Assembly: GCA_025965735.1 (NCBI GenBank) | Contig: JAOPWK010000012.1 | Span: 1 to 6,850 of the forward strand | Length of the DNA stretch: 6,850 nt | Source: Frankiales bacterium | GTDB taxonomy: Bacteria > Actinomycetota > Actinomycetes > Mycobacteriales > SCTD01 | Direction of reading: 5' to 3' | Shown: positions 1 through 5,669 of the stretch, one piece after another | Layout: each line of letters opens with the position of its first letter | How positions within the stretch are numbered: the first letter of the stretch is position 1 | Notes under the pieces: model-generated | Seen by the model: only the letters and a program-made list of their open reading frames with translations | What the model was told of the DNA's origin: nothing | Database searches by the model: none | Made by a program: the position numbers and the translations under genes

Positions 1-18
1 TCCGAGTCGTCCGCCGCG

Positions 19-873
19 GTGCGCTCCGAGGAGTCCTCCGCGCACCCCGTGGCCACGGTGCCGGACGCCCGCGTCGCGCTCGCCACTCCCAGCGTCTACC
101 CGCAGTCGACCGCCGACGCCTTCGAGATCGCCGCCCGGCTCGGCTACGACGGCGTCGAGGTCATGGTCTGGACCGACCCGGTCAGCCAGGACATCACCGC
201 GCTGCGCCGGCTGTCGGACTACCACCAGATCCCGATCCTGGCCCTGCACGCGCCTTGCCTGGTCATCACGCAGCGGGTCTGGGGGACCGACCCGTGGGCC
301 AAGCTCGTGCGGGCCAAGGACGCGGCCGAGGAGTGCGGCGCGGAGACCGTCGTCGTGCACCCGCCGTTCCGGTGGCAGCGGGAGTACGCCCGGCAGTTCC
401 TCGGCGGCATCCAGCAGATGGCCGACGAGACCGACGTCCGCTTCGCTGTGGAGAACATGTTCCCGCTGCGCGCCCGTGGTCGCGAGGTCGTCCCGTACGC
501 CCCCGACTGGAACCCCGTGGGGGATGACTTCCCGGACTTCACGCTCGACCTCTCGCACACCTCGGTCAGCCAGTCCGACGCACTGGCCATGGCCGCCGAG
601 ATGGGCGACCGGCTCACGCACGTGCACATCGCCGACGGCCTCGGCACCGCCCGCGACGAGCACCTCGTGCCCGGCCGCGGCAACCAGCCGTGTGCCGAGC
701 TGCTCGAGGGCCTTGCGGTGCAGGGCTTCGGGGGGCTGGTCGTGGCTGAGATCAACACGCGCAAGTGCGACGACCGGGCGGAGCGGGAGGCCGACCTGGC
801 CGAGGCGCTCGCCTTCACGCGACTGCACCTGGCCGCACCCGCCGAGGCCGACACCAGCGCCTTCCTGCGCTGA
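19..873 (+). CDS. TIM-barrel protein of the sugar phosphate isomerase/epimerase (AP endonuclease 2-like) family, Rv0498-like
   Basis: Cytoplasmic TIM-barrel protein of the xylose isomerase-like/AP-endonuclease-2 superfamily, whose members bind divalent metal at the barrel mouth; the substrate is unknown. Numbered from GTG 19, likely metal and active-site residues lie at barrel-strand ends: H77 (LALHAPC), H114 (VVVHPPF), E145 (VENMF), D177 and H180 (LDLSH), H203 (HVHIAD) and E244 (VVAEIN). A conserved DEHLVPGRG loop sits at 213-221. From memory the sequence closely matches mycobacterial Rv0498, including SVYP, LGYDGVE, MVW, SQDI, HAPCL and QRVWG; at 284 residues the length fits. The start is uncertain: the frame is open to base 1, no Shine-Dalgarno or TANNNT precedes GTG 19, and alignment with Rv0498 would favour GTG 49 or 58, since residues 1-13 are a Ser/Glu/Ala-rich tail. 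The gene may begin before the window. Family is clear; catalytic activity is unproven. Confidence 0.85.
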   Translation: MRSEESSAHPVATVPDARVALATPSVYPQSTADAFEIAARLGYDGVEVMVWTDPVSQDITALRRLSDYHQIPILALHAPCLVITQRVWGTDPWAKLVRAKDAAEECGAETVVVHPPFRWQREYARQFLGGIQQMADETDVRFAVENMFPLRARGREVVPYAPDWNPVGDDFPDFTLDLSHTSVSQSDALAMAAEMGDRLTHVHIADGLGTARDEHLVPGRGNQPCAELLEGLAVQGFGGLVVAEINTRKCDDRAEREADLAEALAFTRLHLAAPAEADTSAFLR

Positions 874-874
874 G

Positions 875-880
875 TACGGT
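875..880 (+). promoter_or_regulatory. Probable -10 element (TACGGT) for a leaderless dehalogenase transcript
   Basis: TACGGT fits the actinobacterial -10 consensus TANNNT. It lies in the 13-base gap after the TGA at 871-873, with six bases (881-886) between it and the GTG at 887. Transcription would then begin at or next to the start codon. No Shine-Dalgarno is present, and no convincing -35 hexamer is seen 16-19 bases upstream. The same arrangement recurs before three other genes in the window, which raises confidence above that of an isolated hexamer. Confidence 0.55.
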
Positions 881-886
881 CGCGCG

Positions 887-1780
887 GTGGAGACGCTGCG
901 CACCCCCGACGACCGCTTCCAGGACCTGCCCGGCTACCCGTGGGAGCCGTCGTACGTCCAGACCTCGGACGGGCTGCGCGTCGCGGTGCTGGACGAGGGG
1001 CCGGGGGACGCCCCGGTCGTGCTGCTGCTGCACGGCGAGCCGACCTGGTCCTACCTCTACCGCAAGACCGTGCCGGTCCTCCTCGACGCCGGCTTCCGCG
1101 TGGTCGCGCCGGACCTCGTCGGCTTCGGCCGCTCGGACAAGCCGGTGCGCGACGAGGACTACACCTACGCGCGGCACGTCGAGTGGATGCGCAGCGCGCT
1201 GTTCGACGCGCTCGACCTGCGCGACGTGACGCTGGTCTGCCAGGACTGGGGCGGCCTGATCGGGATGCGCCTGGTCGCCGAGCACCCCGAGCGCTTCGCC
1301 CGCGTCTGCGCGGCCAACACCGGCCTGCCGGACGGGACACGGCGGCTGCCGGAGGCGTGGTGGCTGTTCCACGACTTCGTGCAGAAGACGCCGGACCTGC
1401 CCATCGGCTTTCTCGTCACGAGCGGCTGTGCCGACGGGCTGCCGGAGGACGTGGCCGCTGCCTACGACGCGCCGTTCCCGGACGCCACCTACAAGGCCGG
1501 CCCGAGGGCGTTCCCCGCGCTGATCCCGCAGAGCCTGGAGGACCCGGCCACTCCGGACAACCAGCGGGCTTGGGAGGTGCTGTCCCGCTGGGACAAGCCG
1601 TTCCTGTGCGCGTTCTCGGACAAGGACCCGATCACCGGCGGTGGCGACCGGATGCTGCTCGAGCGGATCCCCGGCACGGCCGGTCAGCCGCACGCGACCA
1701 TCGAGGGCGGTGGGCACTTCCTGCAGGAGGACCGCGGGGAGGAGCTCGCCCGCGTCGTCGCCGCCTGGGCCCGCGCTTGA
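887..1780 (+). CDS. dhmA: Haloalkane dehalogenase, subfamily HLD-I (DhmA/Rv2296-like)
   Basis: Alpha/beta-hydrolase, 297 residues, expected to hydrolyse carbon-halogen bonds of haloalkanes to alcohol plus halide in the cytoplasm. Visible features: HGEPTW at 49-54 (oxyanion region, with W54), nucleophile motif CQDWGG with D120 followed by halide-binding W121, cap domain about 145-215, catalytic acid probably D247 (SDKDPIT) and catalytic base H277 (GGGHFLQED). The order Asp-Asp-His with acid late in the chain fits subfamily I. From memory the N-terminus (LRTPDDRF, GYPWEPSYV) and the GFGRSDKP stretch closely follow mycobacterial Rv2296. The second halide-binding Trp is probably W159 in AWWLF, but placing it needs a two-residue gap. 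Start GTG 887 is chosen because it matches the family N-terminus and has a -10-like TACGGT six bases before it. It heads a unit with the following hydrolase and acetyltransferase. Epoxide hydrolase-like or other alpha/beta hydrolases are less likely. Substrate cannot be predicted. Confidence 0.85.
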   Translation: METLRTPDDRFQDLPGYPWEPSYVQTSDGLRVAVLDEGPGDAPVVLLLHGEPTWSYLYRKTVPVLLDAGFRVVAPDLVGFGRSDKPVRDEDYTYARHVEWMRSALFDALDLRDVTLVCQDWGGLIGMRLVAEHPERFARVCAANTGLPDGTRRLPEAWWLFHDFVQKTPDLPIGFLVTSGCADGLPEDVAAAYDAPFPDATYKAGPRAFPALIPQSLEDPATPDNQRAWEVLSRWDKPFLCAFSDKDPITGGGDRMLLERIPGTAGQPHATIEGGGHFLQEDRGEELARVVAAWARA

Positions 1781-2547
1781 GGCTCGAGGTCCGGATCGCG
1801 CTGTCCCTGCTGCGCAAGGGGTCTGCCCACTCCTTCGGCCCCGACCCGTCGCAGGCGGCCGACCTGCACCTGCCGCGCGGGAAGGGCCCGCACCCGGTCG
1901 CGGTCGTGCTGCACGGGGGCTACTGGCAGACGACGTACGGCAAGCTGGTGAGCCGGCCGCTGGCCCTCGACCTGGCCGCCCGCGGATGGGCGGCGTGGAA
2001 CCTCGAGTACCGCAGACTCGGTGCCGCCCGTGGTGGCGGCGGCGGGTGGCCGCAGACGTTCGACGACGTCGCGACGGGCATCGACCACCTGGCGACCCTG
2101 GACGCCCCGGTGGACCTGTCGCGGGTCGTGCTCGTCGGCCACTCCGCCGGCGGGCAGCTGGCGCTCTGGGCGGCTCGGCGGCCCGAGCTGCCGGCCGGTG
2201 CCGTGGGCGCGCAGCCCGCGGTCAGGGCGCGCGCGGTGGTGGCGCTCGCCCCGGTGACGAACCTGGTGCGGGCGCGCGTGCACGCCGAGCAGCTGCTGGG
2301 CGGGACGCTCGCCGAGGTGCCCGAGCGATGGCAGCAGGCCGACCCGGTGCGGGCGGGGGCGCCGGCCGTACCGGCTCTGGTGGTGCACCCGGCGGCGGAC
2401 GAGACGGTCCCGGTGGCGCGGTCGCGGGAGTACGCGCAGGCCACCGGGGTCGAGCTTCTCGAGACGGCCGGGGTGCACCGGGACCCGCTCGACCCGGCCA
2501 GTGAGGCGTGGGGCGCGGCGGCCGCCTGGCTCGAGCGGCACCGGTGA
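1777..2547 (+). CDS. Alpha/beta hydrolase, HGGYW type (arylformamidase/BD-FAE esterase-like)
   Basis: A 256-residue serine hydrolase. Visible in order: oxyanion motif HGGYW (46-50), nucleophile elbow GHSAGG (121-126, S123), probable acid D208 in HPAADETVPV, and probable catalytic H234 in GVHRDPLDP. The HGGYW motif and short length resemble kynurenine formamidase and related carboxylesterases (BD-FAE family). No other kynurenine-pathway gene is nearby, so N-formylkynurenine should not be assumed as substrate. No signal peptide is seen, so it is probably cytoplasmic. The start chosen is TTG 1777, which overlaps the dehalogenase stop as TTGA; the open frame runs further upstream but only inside the dehalogenase, and no ATG or GTG lies between 1777 and the catalytic motif. 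No Shine-Dalgarno is close, so translation probably depends on coupling. A Gly run (86-90) is a loop peculiarity. It likely processes an ester or amide in the same route as the dehalogenase, by inference only. Confidence 0.8.
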   Translation: MRLEVRIALSLLRKGSAHSFGPDPSQAADLHLPRGKGPHPVAVVLHGGYWQTTYGKLVSRPLALDLAARGWAAWNLEYRRLGAARGGGGGWPQTFDDVATGIDHLATLDAPVDLSRVVLVGHSAGGQLALWAARRPELPAGAVGAQPAVRARAVVALAPVTNLVRARVHAEQLLGGTLAEVPERWQQADPVRAGAPAVPALVVHPAADETVPVARSREYAQATGVELLETAGVHRDPLDPASEAWGAAAAWLERHR

Positions 2548-3080
2548 GTGAGCGGCGGGAGTACGCCGCCTTCGCCACCCGGACCACGCCGAGGCCGTCG
2601 CCCTGTGCGGAGGTCCGGGTCGCTGCGCTGGACGACGTGGAGCCGGCGGTCGCGCTTGCCGTGACGGTGTCGACGGCCGGCGCGCAGGGGTGGCGCGAGC
2701 GTCTGCAGCGTGACGTCGAGCAGCCGGACCGGGCGCTGCTCGTCGCGCGGGTGGACGACCTGCTCGTCGGCTACGCGCGCACCGGCCATGTGGTCCCCGG
2801 TCCTGAGGACACCGCGCCAGAAGGCTGGTACCTGACCGGCCTCGTCGTCGCGGCGCAGTGGCGCCGGCAGGGCGTGGGCGAGGCGCTGGTGCTGGCGGCC
2901 TGCGCGCACGTCGCGATGCGGGCCGATGTGCTCTGGTCCACCTACGACGAGGAGAACCTCGCGTCTGCGCACCTGCACGCCGCGCTGGGCTTCCGTGTCG
3001 TCTGGCGCGGCGACGTCGGGTTCCCGGCACAGCCGCTGGGCAGCCGGTGGGTGCTCGTCCAGCGCCTGCTCGCGCAGTAG
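2544..3080 (+). CDS. GNAT-family N-acetyltransferase
   Basis: A 178-residue acetyl-CoA-dependent acetyltransferase of the GNAT fold. Motif A, which binds acetyl-CoA pyrophosphate, is QWRRQGVGEAL at 105-115, directly after the beta-4 strand WYLTGLVV (95-102). Motif B is recognisable as ENLASAHLHAALGF at 137-150, with the usual Asn, an aromatic-like His and the closing LGF. Length is normal for a single-domain GNAT. The start GTG 2544 overlaps the hydrolase stop as GTGA, indicating co-translation with the two genes before it; the open frame extends upstream to 2508, but those codons lie within the hydrolase. The substrate is not predictable: small amines, antibiotics, ribosomal-protein N-termini or pathway intermediates are all possible. 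Position at the end of the dehalogenase unit weakly suggests detoxification of a metabolite. Confidence 0.85.
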   Translation: MSERREYAAFATRTTPRPSPCAEVRVAALDDVEPAVALAVTVSTAGAQGWRERLQRDVEQPDRALLVARVDDLLVGYARTGHVVPGPEDTAPEGWYLTGLVVAAQWRRQGVGEALVLAACAHVAMRADVLWSTYDEENLASAHLHAALGFRVVWRGDVGFPAQPLGSRWVLVQRLLAQ

Positions 3081-3083
3081 CGT
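3078..3083 (+). promoter_or_regulatory. Probable -10 element (TAGCGT) built on the acetyltransferase stop codon
   Basis: TAGCGT fits TANNNT, and its first three bases are the TAG stop of the acetyltransferase. Seven bases (3084-3090) separate it from the GTG at 3091. No Shine-Dalgarno lies upstream of that GTG and no -35 match is seen. The geometry predicts a leaderless mRNA for the PemK/MazF-like gene, independent of the genes before it. Confidence 0.5.
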
Positions 3084-3090
3084 CCGCGTC

Positions 3091-3573
3091 GTGTCCAGGT
3101 GGTCGGCCCTGCGCAACGTGGTGCAGTCCGTGGCGGATCTCAAGCGGTCGACCCGCCCCCGGGCGGCCCGGCCGACCGGCAAGCGCCGGCTCGTCGCGAC
3201 GCTGCGCCGGACCCTGTCCTACACGCCGCGGCTGGACGGCGCCGCCGACCCCGGCGAGATCGTCTGGACCGACGTGGCGTACGAGGACCAGCCCGACGTG
3301 GTGAAGGACCGGCCTGTGCTGGTCGTCGGTCGGCGCGATGCCCGCACCGTGCTCGGTCTCATGCTGTCCAGCAAGGGCCATCGCGCCGACGACGCGAACT
3401 GGATGGCTGTCGGCACCGGTGACTGGGACCGCGAGCGACGGCCGAGCTACGTGCGGCTGGACCGCGTGCTGGAGCTGGCGGAGGACAGCATCCGCAAGGA
3501 GGGTGCGGTCCTGGACAGCGCCCGCTTCGAGCGGGTCTCGGAGGCGCTGCGCGAGCGGGGTGGCTGGTCCTAG
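3091..3573 (+). CDS. PemK/MazF-family toxin-like protein, apparently solitary
   Basis: A 160-residue protein. Residues 55-95 carry the PemK/MazF fold signature: GEIVWTDV (55-62) for the first strand, KDRPVLVVG (72-80) with the conserved Arg-Pro, and LMLSSKG (90-96) at the position of the family's catalytic Ser/Thr segment. The NWMAVGTGDWDRERRPSYVRL stretch (103-123, in two parts) and LDRVLEL (123-129) continue the barrel. Family members are usually sequence-specific endoribonucleases neutralised by a small antitoxin. Here the N-terminal 50 residues are a basic extension rich in Arg and Lys, and no antitoxin-sized gene with a ribbon-helix-helix or AbrB-like sequence is found on either side. 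The start GTG 3091 is chosen for its TAGCGT element seven bases upstream; the frame is open earlier but overlaps the acetyltransferase. It may be a domesticated RNA-binding or nuclease protein rather than an active toxin. Confidence 0.72.
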   Translation: MSRWSALRNVVQSVADLKRSTRPRAARPTGKRRLVATLRRTLSYTPRLDGAADPGEIVWTDVAYEDQPDVVKDRPVLVVGRRDARTVLGLMLSSKGHRADDANWMAVGTGDWDRERRPSYVRLDRVLELAEDSIRKEGAVLDSARFERVSEALRERGGWS

Positions 3574-3593
3574 GACCGTGGGACCGCACGGTC
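3574..3593 (+). terminator. Inverted repeat directly after the PemK/MazF-like stop, probable terminator hairpin
   Basis: GACCGTG at 3574-3580 and CACGGTC at 3587-3593 form a perfect 7-bp stem around a 6-base loop, starting at the first base after the TAG stop. No T-run follows, which is common for actinobacterial terminators but leaves the assignment uncertain. Its last two bases are shared with the next inverted repeat, so the two stems cannot both form fully. Confidence 0.5.
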
Positions 3594-3626
3594 AGTACGA
3601 GACGTCGGCGCTCCCAGGCGTACTGA
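3592..3626. terminator. Second inverted repeat between convergent genes, probable bidirectional terminator
   Basis: TCAGTACG at 3592-3599 and CGTACTGA at 3619-3626 pair perfectly over 8 bp, with a 19-base loop. A G-U and a G-C pair can extend the stem outward on the plus-strand transcript (3590-3591 with 3627-3628). It sits between the end of the PemK/MazF-like gene and the end of the minus-strand monooxygenase gene, where a two-way terminator is expected. There is no T-run on either side. A protein-binding operator is a less likely reading, since no start codon is near. Confidence 0.45.
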
Positions 3627-3654
3627 TCCTCGCGCACGCCTCACCGCAGGACGG

Positions 3655-4719
3655 TCACAGCTCGAGCACGCCGCTGCGGCTGTTGCGCGGCCCTCCCCGG
3701 CGAAGCCAGGAGGAGCGGAACGCCTGTGACAGCAGGGCATCCCTCACGGCGGCTGCGGAGGCGGATCGCGTCTCGAGCACCGCTCCGAGGAACAGCGACA
3801 GCCGCGTCATGCCCGCCACGTGCGGCCGGCGCAGCGGCTCGTACTCGTGCACCCGTCCGGCCGGGAGCAGCGCCCCGAGAGCCCAGGCATCGCGGACCCC
3901 GGCGCCGAGGCCCTGTCCGGCGAACGGCGGCATGGTGTGCGCGGCGTCCCCGGCCAGCAGCACCCGGCCCCGACGCCAGGTCGAGGCGCGGCGGGCGCCG
4001 TAGCGGTACTCCACGCACCGCACGACCTCCACGCCGTCGGGCAGCAGCGGGCGCGGGTCGAACCCAGCCTCGCCGTCGGCGAGCAGCCACTCCCATCGGT
4101 GCCCGCCGGGCAGCGGCATGTCGACCGACGGCCGGACCGGGTCGCAGCGGTAGGTGAAGCCGTCCGCCGCGACCGCACCCGTGACGTCCACGACCAGCCA
4201 CCGCTGCAGGTCACGCCCGGCCCAGCCGATGCCCGTCGCGCGCCGCACCACCGAGTGCGCGCCGTCGCAGCCGACCACCCACGATGCGCGCACGTCCGTG
4301 CCGTCGTCCAGCTGCAGCCCGACCCCCATCGCGTCCTGCGCCAGCCCCACCACCGCCACGCCCAGCCGCACCTCACCCAGCCCGAGGGTGCGCAGCCGCG
4401 CCTCGACCGTCGGCTGGTGGAACAGCGCCAGCCCCGGACGACCGGCGACACCGGGTGGGAACCGGAGCGACCCGACCTGCTGCCCTCGCGCGCCGAGGAA
4501 GCGCACCGGCACGTCGAGCACCGCCCCCTCCAGCACGCCGGGAGCCACCCGCTCCAGCAGCTCCTGCACCTCGTCGTCGGCGGCCACCGCCCGCGGCAGC
4601 GGGTGCACCTCGGTCGCGCGCTCCACGACCAGCACGTCCAGGCCGGCGCGGGTGAGCCGCGCGGCGAGCACGGCGCCGACCGGCCCGCAGCCGACGACGA
4701 CGACGTCGTACGACTGCAC
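3655..4719 (-). CDS. FAD-dependent monooxygenase, class A aromatic hydroxylase-like (MhpA-like), compact form
   Basis: A 354-residue flavoprotein of the FAD_binding_3 type, expected to use NAD(P)H and O2 to hydroxylate an aromatic or similar ring in the cytoplasm. The three diagnostic motifs are present: dinucleotide-binding GCGPVG (10-15) with E33-R34 ending strand 2, the DG motif VVGCDGAHSVVRR (148-160), and the GD motif GRVLLAGDAAHTMPP (251-265) followed by FAGQGLGAGVRDAWALG (266-282). HPLPRA (39-44) and MPPFAGQG resemble 3-(3-hydroxyphenyl)propionate hydroxylases (MhpA), but those are about 500-550 residues long. This one lacks their C-terminal thioredoxin-like domain and has a short DG-to-GD segment. 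The C-terminus (RGGPRNSRSG) is polar and probably disordered. Start is GTG at 4717-4719 with a good Shine-Dalgarno before it. It is convergent with the PemK-like gene and divergent from proline dehydrogenase. Substrate is unknown; no dioxygenase or ring-cleavage gene is nearby. Confidence 0.82.
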   Translation of the reverse strand: MQSYDVVVVGCGPVGAVLAARLTRAGLDVLVVERATEVHPLPRAVAADDEVQELLERVAPGVLEGAVLDVPVRFLGARGQQVGSLRFPPGVAGRPGLALFHQPTVEARLRTLGLGEVRLGVAVVGLAQDAMGVGLQLDDGTDVRASWVVGCDGAHSVVRRATGIGWAGRDLQRWLVVDVTGAVAADGFTYRCDPVRPSVDMPLPGGHRWEWLLADGEAGFDPRPLLPDGVEVVRCVEYRYGARRASTWRRGRVLLAGDAAHTMPPFAGQGLGAGVRDAWALGALLPAGRVHEYEPLRRPHVAGMTRLSLFLGAVLETRSASAAAVRDALLSQAFRSSWLRRGGPRNSRSGVLEL

Positions 4720-4730
4720 CCGTCCTCCCT
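4720..4730 (-). promoter_or_regulatory. Shine-Dalgarno of the monooxygenase gene
   Basis: On the minus strand, AGGGAGGA (4730 down to 4723) is followed by CGG and the GTG start. This is the only clear Shine-Dalgarno directly before a gene start in the window, and it decides the start of the monooxygenase. It implies an mRNA with a leader, so transcription must begin further right, over or inside the proline dehydrogenase start. Confidence 0.7.
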
Positions 4731-4736
4731 CGCCAC

Positions 4737-4742
4737 TACCTT
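4737..4742 (+). promoter_or_regulatory. Probable -10 element (TACCTT) for leaderless proline dehydrogenase mRNA
   Basis: TACCTT fits TANNNT and lies six bases (4743-4748) before the ATG at 4749. No Shine-Dalgarno precedes that ATG. The whole space between the divergent start codons is 29 bases (4720-4748), too short for two ordinary back-to-back promoters with leaders, which supports leaderless transcription in this direction. A weak CTGCAC at 4714-4719 is the only -35 candidate at 17-base spacing and is not convincing. Confidence 0.6.
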
Positions 4743-4748
4743 CGCCTC

Positions 4749-5669
4749 ATGCTGCGCTCCGTCATCCTCGCCGCCTCGCGCAACACCACTGTCGAGCGCC
4801 TGGTCGGCGGCGCCCCGATCAGCCGCAACGTGGTGCGGCGGTTCGTCGCCGGCGAGAGCGTCGACGACGCGGTGCGCGCCAGCACCGAACTCACGGGCAG
4901 GGGGCTCACCGTCACCCTCGACCACCTCGGCGAGGACACCCTGGACGCCGGCCAGGCCGACGCCACCGTCAAGGCCTACCTGGTGCTGCTGCAGCGCCTG
5001 CGCCAGGCCGGACTCACCGGCGAGGGACGCACCGAGGTGTCGGTGAAGCTCTCCGCGGTCGGCCAGACCATCAGCGACCAGCTCGCCCTCGAGGGCGCCC
5101 GCACGATCTGCGAGGCGGCGCACGCGGCGGGGACCACGGTCACCCTCGACATGGAGGACCACACCACGACCGACCGGACGCTGGAGACCCTGCGCACGCT
5201 GCGCCAGGAGTTCCCCAGCACCGGCGCGGTCGTGCAGGCCTACCTGCACCGGACCCAGGACGACTGCCGCGCGCTGGCCGTGGAGGGCTCGCGGGTCCGC
5301 CTGTGCAAGGGCGCTTACAAGGAGCCGCCGAGCGTGGCGTTCCAGTCGCCGGAGGAGGTCGACCGCTCCTACGTCCGCTGCCTGGAGGTGCTCATGTCCG
5401 GCCCCGGCTACCCGATGGTCGCCACCCACGACCCGAAGATGGTCGAGGCCGCGGACCGGCTGGCGAAGCACCGCGCGGCCGGCACGTACGAGTACCAGAT
5501 GCTCTATGGCATCCGGCCGAACGAGCAGGCGCGCCTGGCGGCCGCCGGCGAGACGGTGCGGGTCTACGTGCCGTACGGCGACCAGTGGTACGGCTACCTC
5601 ATGCGACGTCTCGCCGAACGGCCGGCCAACCTGGTGTTCTTCCTGCGCGCGCTGACGAGCAAGTCGTGA
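4749..5669 (+). CDS. putB: Proline dehydrogenase, monofunctional (PutB-type)
   Basis: FAD-dependent oxidation of L-proline to pyrroline-5-carboxylate (P5C), passing electrons to the respiratory chain; a peripheral membrane association is usual for the family. The 306-residue chain has only the PRODH beta-alpha barrel, with no fused P5C dehydrogenase. Family motifs seen in order: VSVKLSAVG (97-105, K100), LDMED (133-137), VQAYLHRT (162-169), RLCKGAYKEP (184-193, R184 and K187), ATHDP (225-229), YEYQMLYGIRP (247-257) and YVPYGDQWYGYLMRRLAE (273-290). The last holds the paired arginines R286-R287 that bind the proline carboxylate and E290. Start is ATG 4749; the chain length fits bacterial single-domain enzymes such as Mycobacterium PutB. 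Its stop overlaps the proC start as GTGA, so the two are co-translated. No dedicated P5C dehydrogenase gene is in the window. Confidence 0.95.
   Translation: MLRSVILAASRNTTVERLVGGAPISRNVVRRFVAGESVDDAVRASTELTGRGLTVTLDHLGEDTLDAGQADATVKAYLVLLQRLRQAGLTGEGRTEVSVKLSAVGQTISDQLALEGARTICEAAHAAGTTVTLDMEDHTTTDRTLETLRTLRQEFPSTGAVVQAYLHRTQDDCRALAVEGSRVRLCKGAYKEPPSVAFQSPEEVDRSYVRCLEVLMSGPGYPMVATHDPKMVEAADRLAKHRAAGTYEYQMLYGIRPNEQARLAAAGETVRVYVPYGDQWYGYLMRRLAERPANLVFFLRALTSKS

Noticed and set aside
940..1776. Upstream extension of the hydrolase frame within the dehalogenase
   Set aside because: The translated stretch is Arg/Gly/Ala-rich shadow of the dehalogenase and lacks any domain; the hydrolase fold begins after 1777.
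1777..2547. Kynurenine formamidase (kynB) assignment for the hydrolase
   Set aside because: The HGGYW motif is shared with other small esterases and no tryptophan-degradation gene is nearby, so a specific name is not justified.
1684..3381. Long minus-strand open frame of 565 codons, opposite the hydrolase and acetyltransferase genes
   Set aside because: It is a low-complexity Arg/Pro/Ala/Gly shadow caused by high GC. The plus strand in this region carries recognised catalytic motifs and the frame matches no family I know.
3807..5471. Minus-strand open frame of 554 codons spanning the monooxygenase and proline dehydrogenase
   Set aside because: It overlaps two well-recognised genes in other frames, and its sequence is Arg/Ser/Cys/Trp-rich shadow translation.
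4154..5665. Upstream extension of the proC reading frame by about 500 codons
   Set aside because: The upstream part is out-of-frame translation of the monooxygenase and proline dehydrogenase. The ProC family N-terminus begins at GTG 5666.
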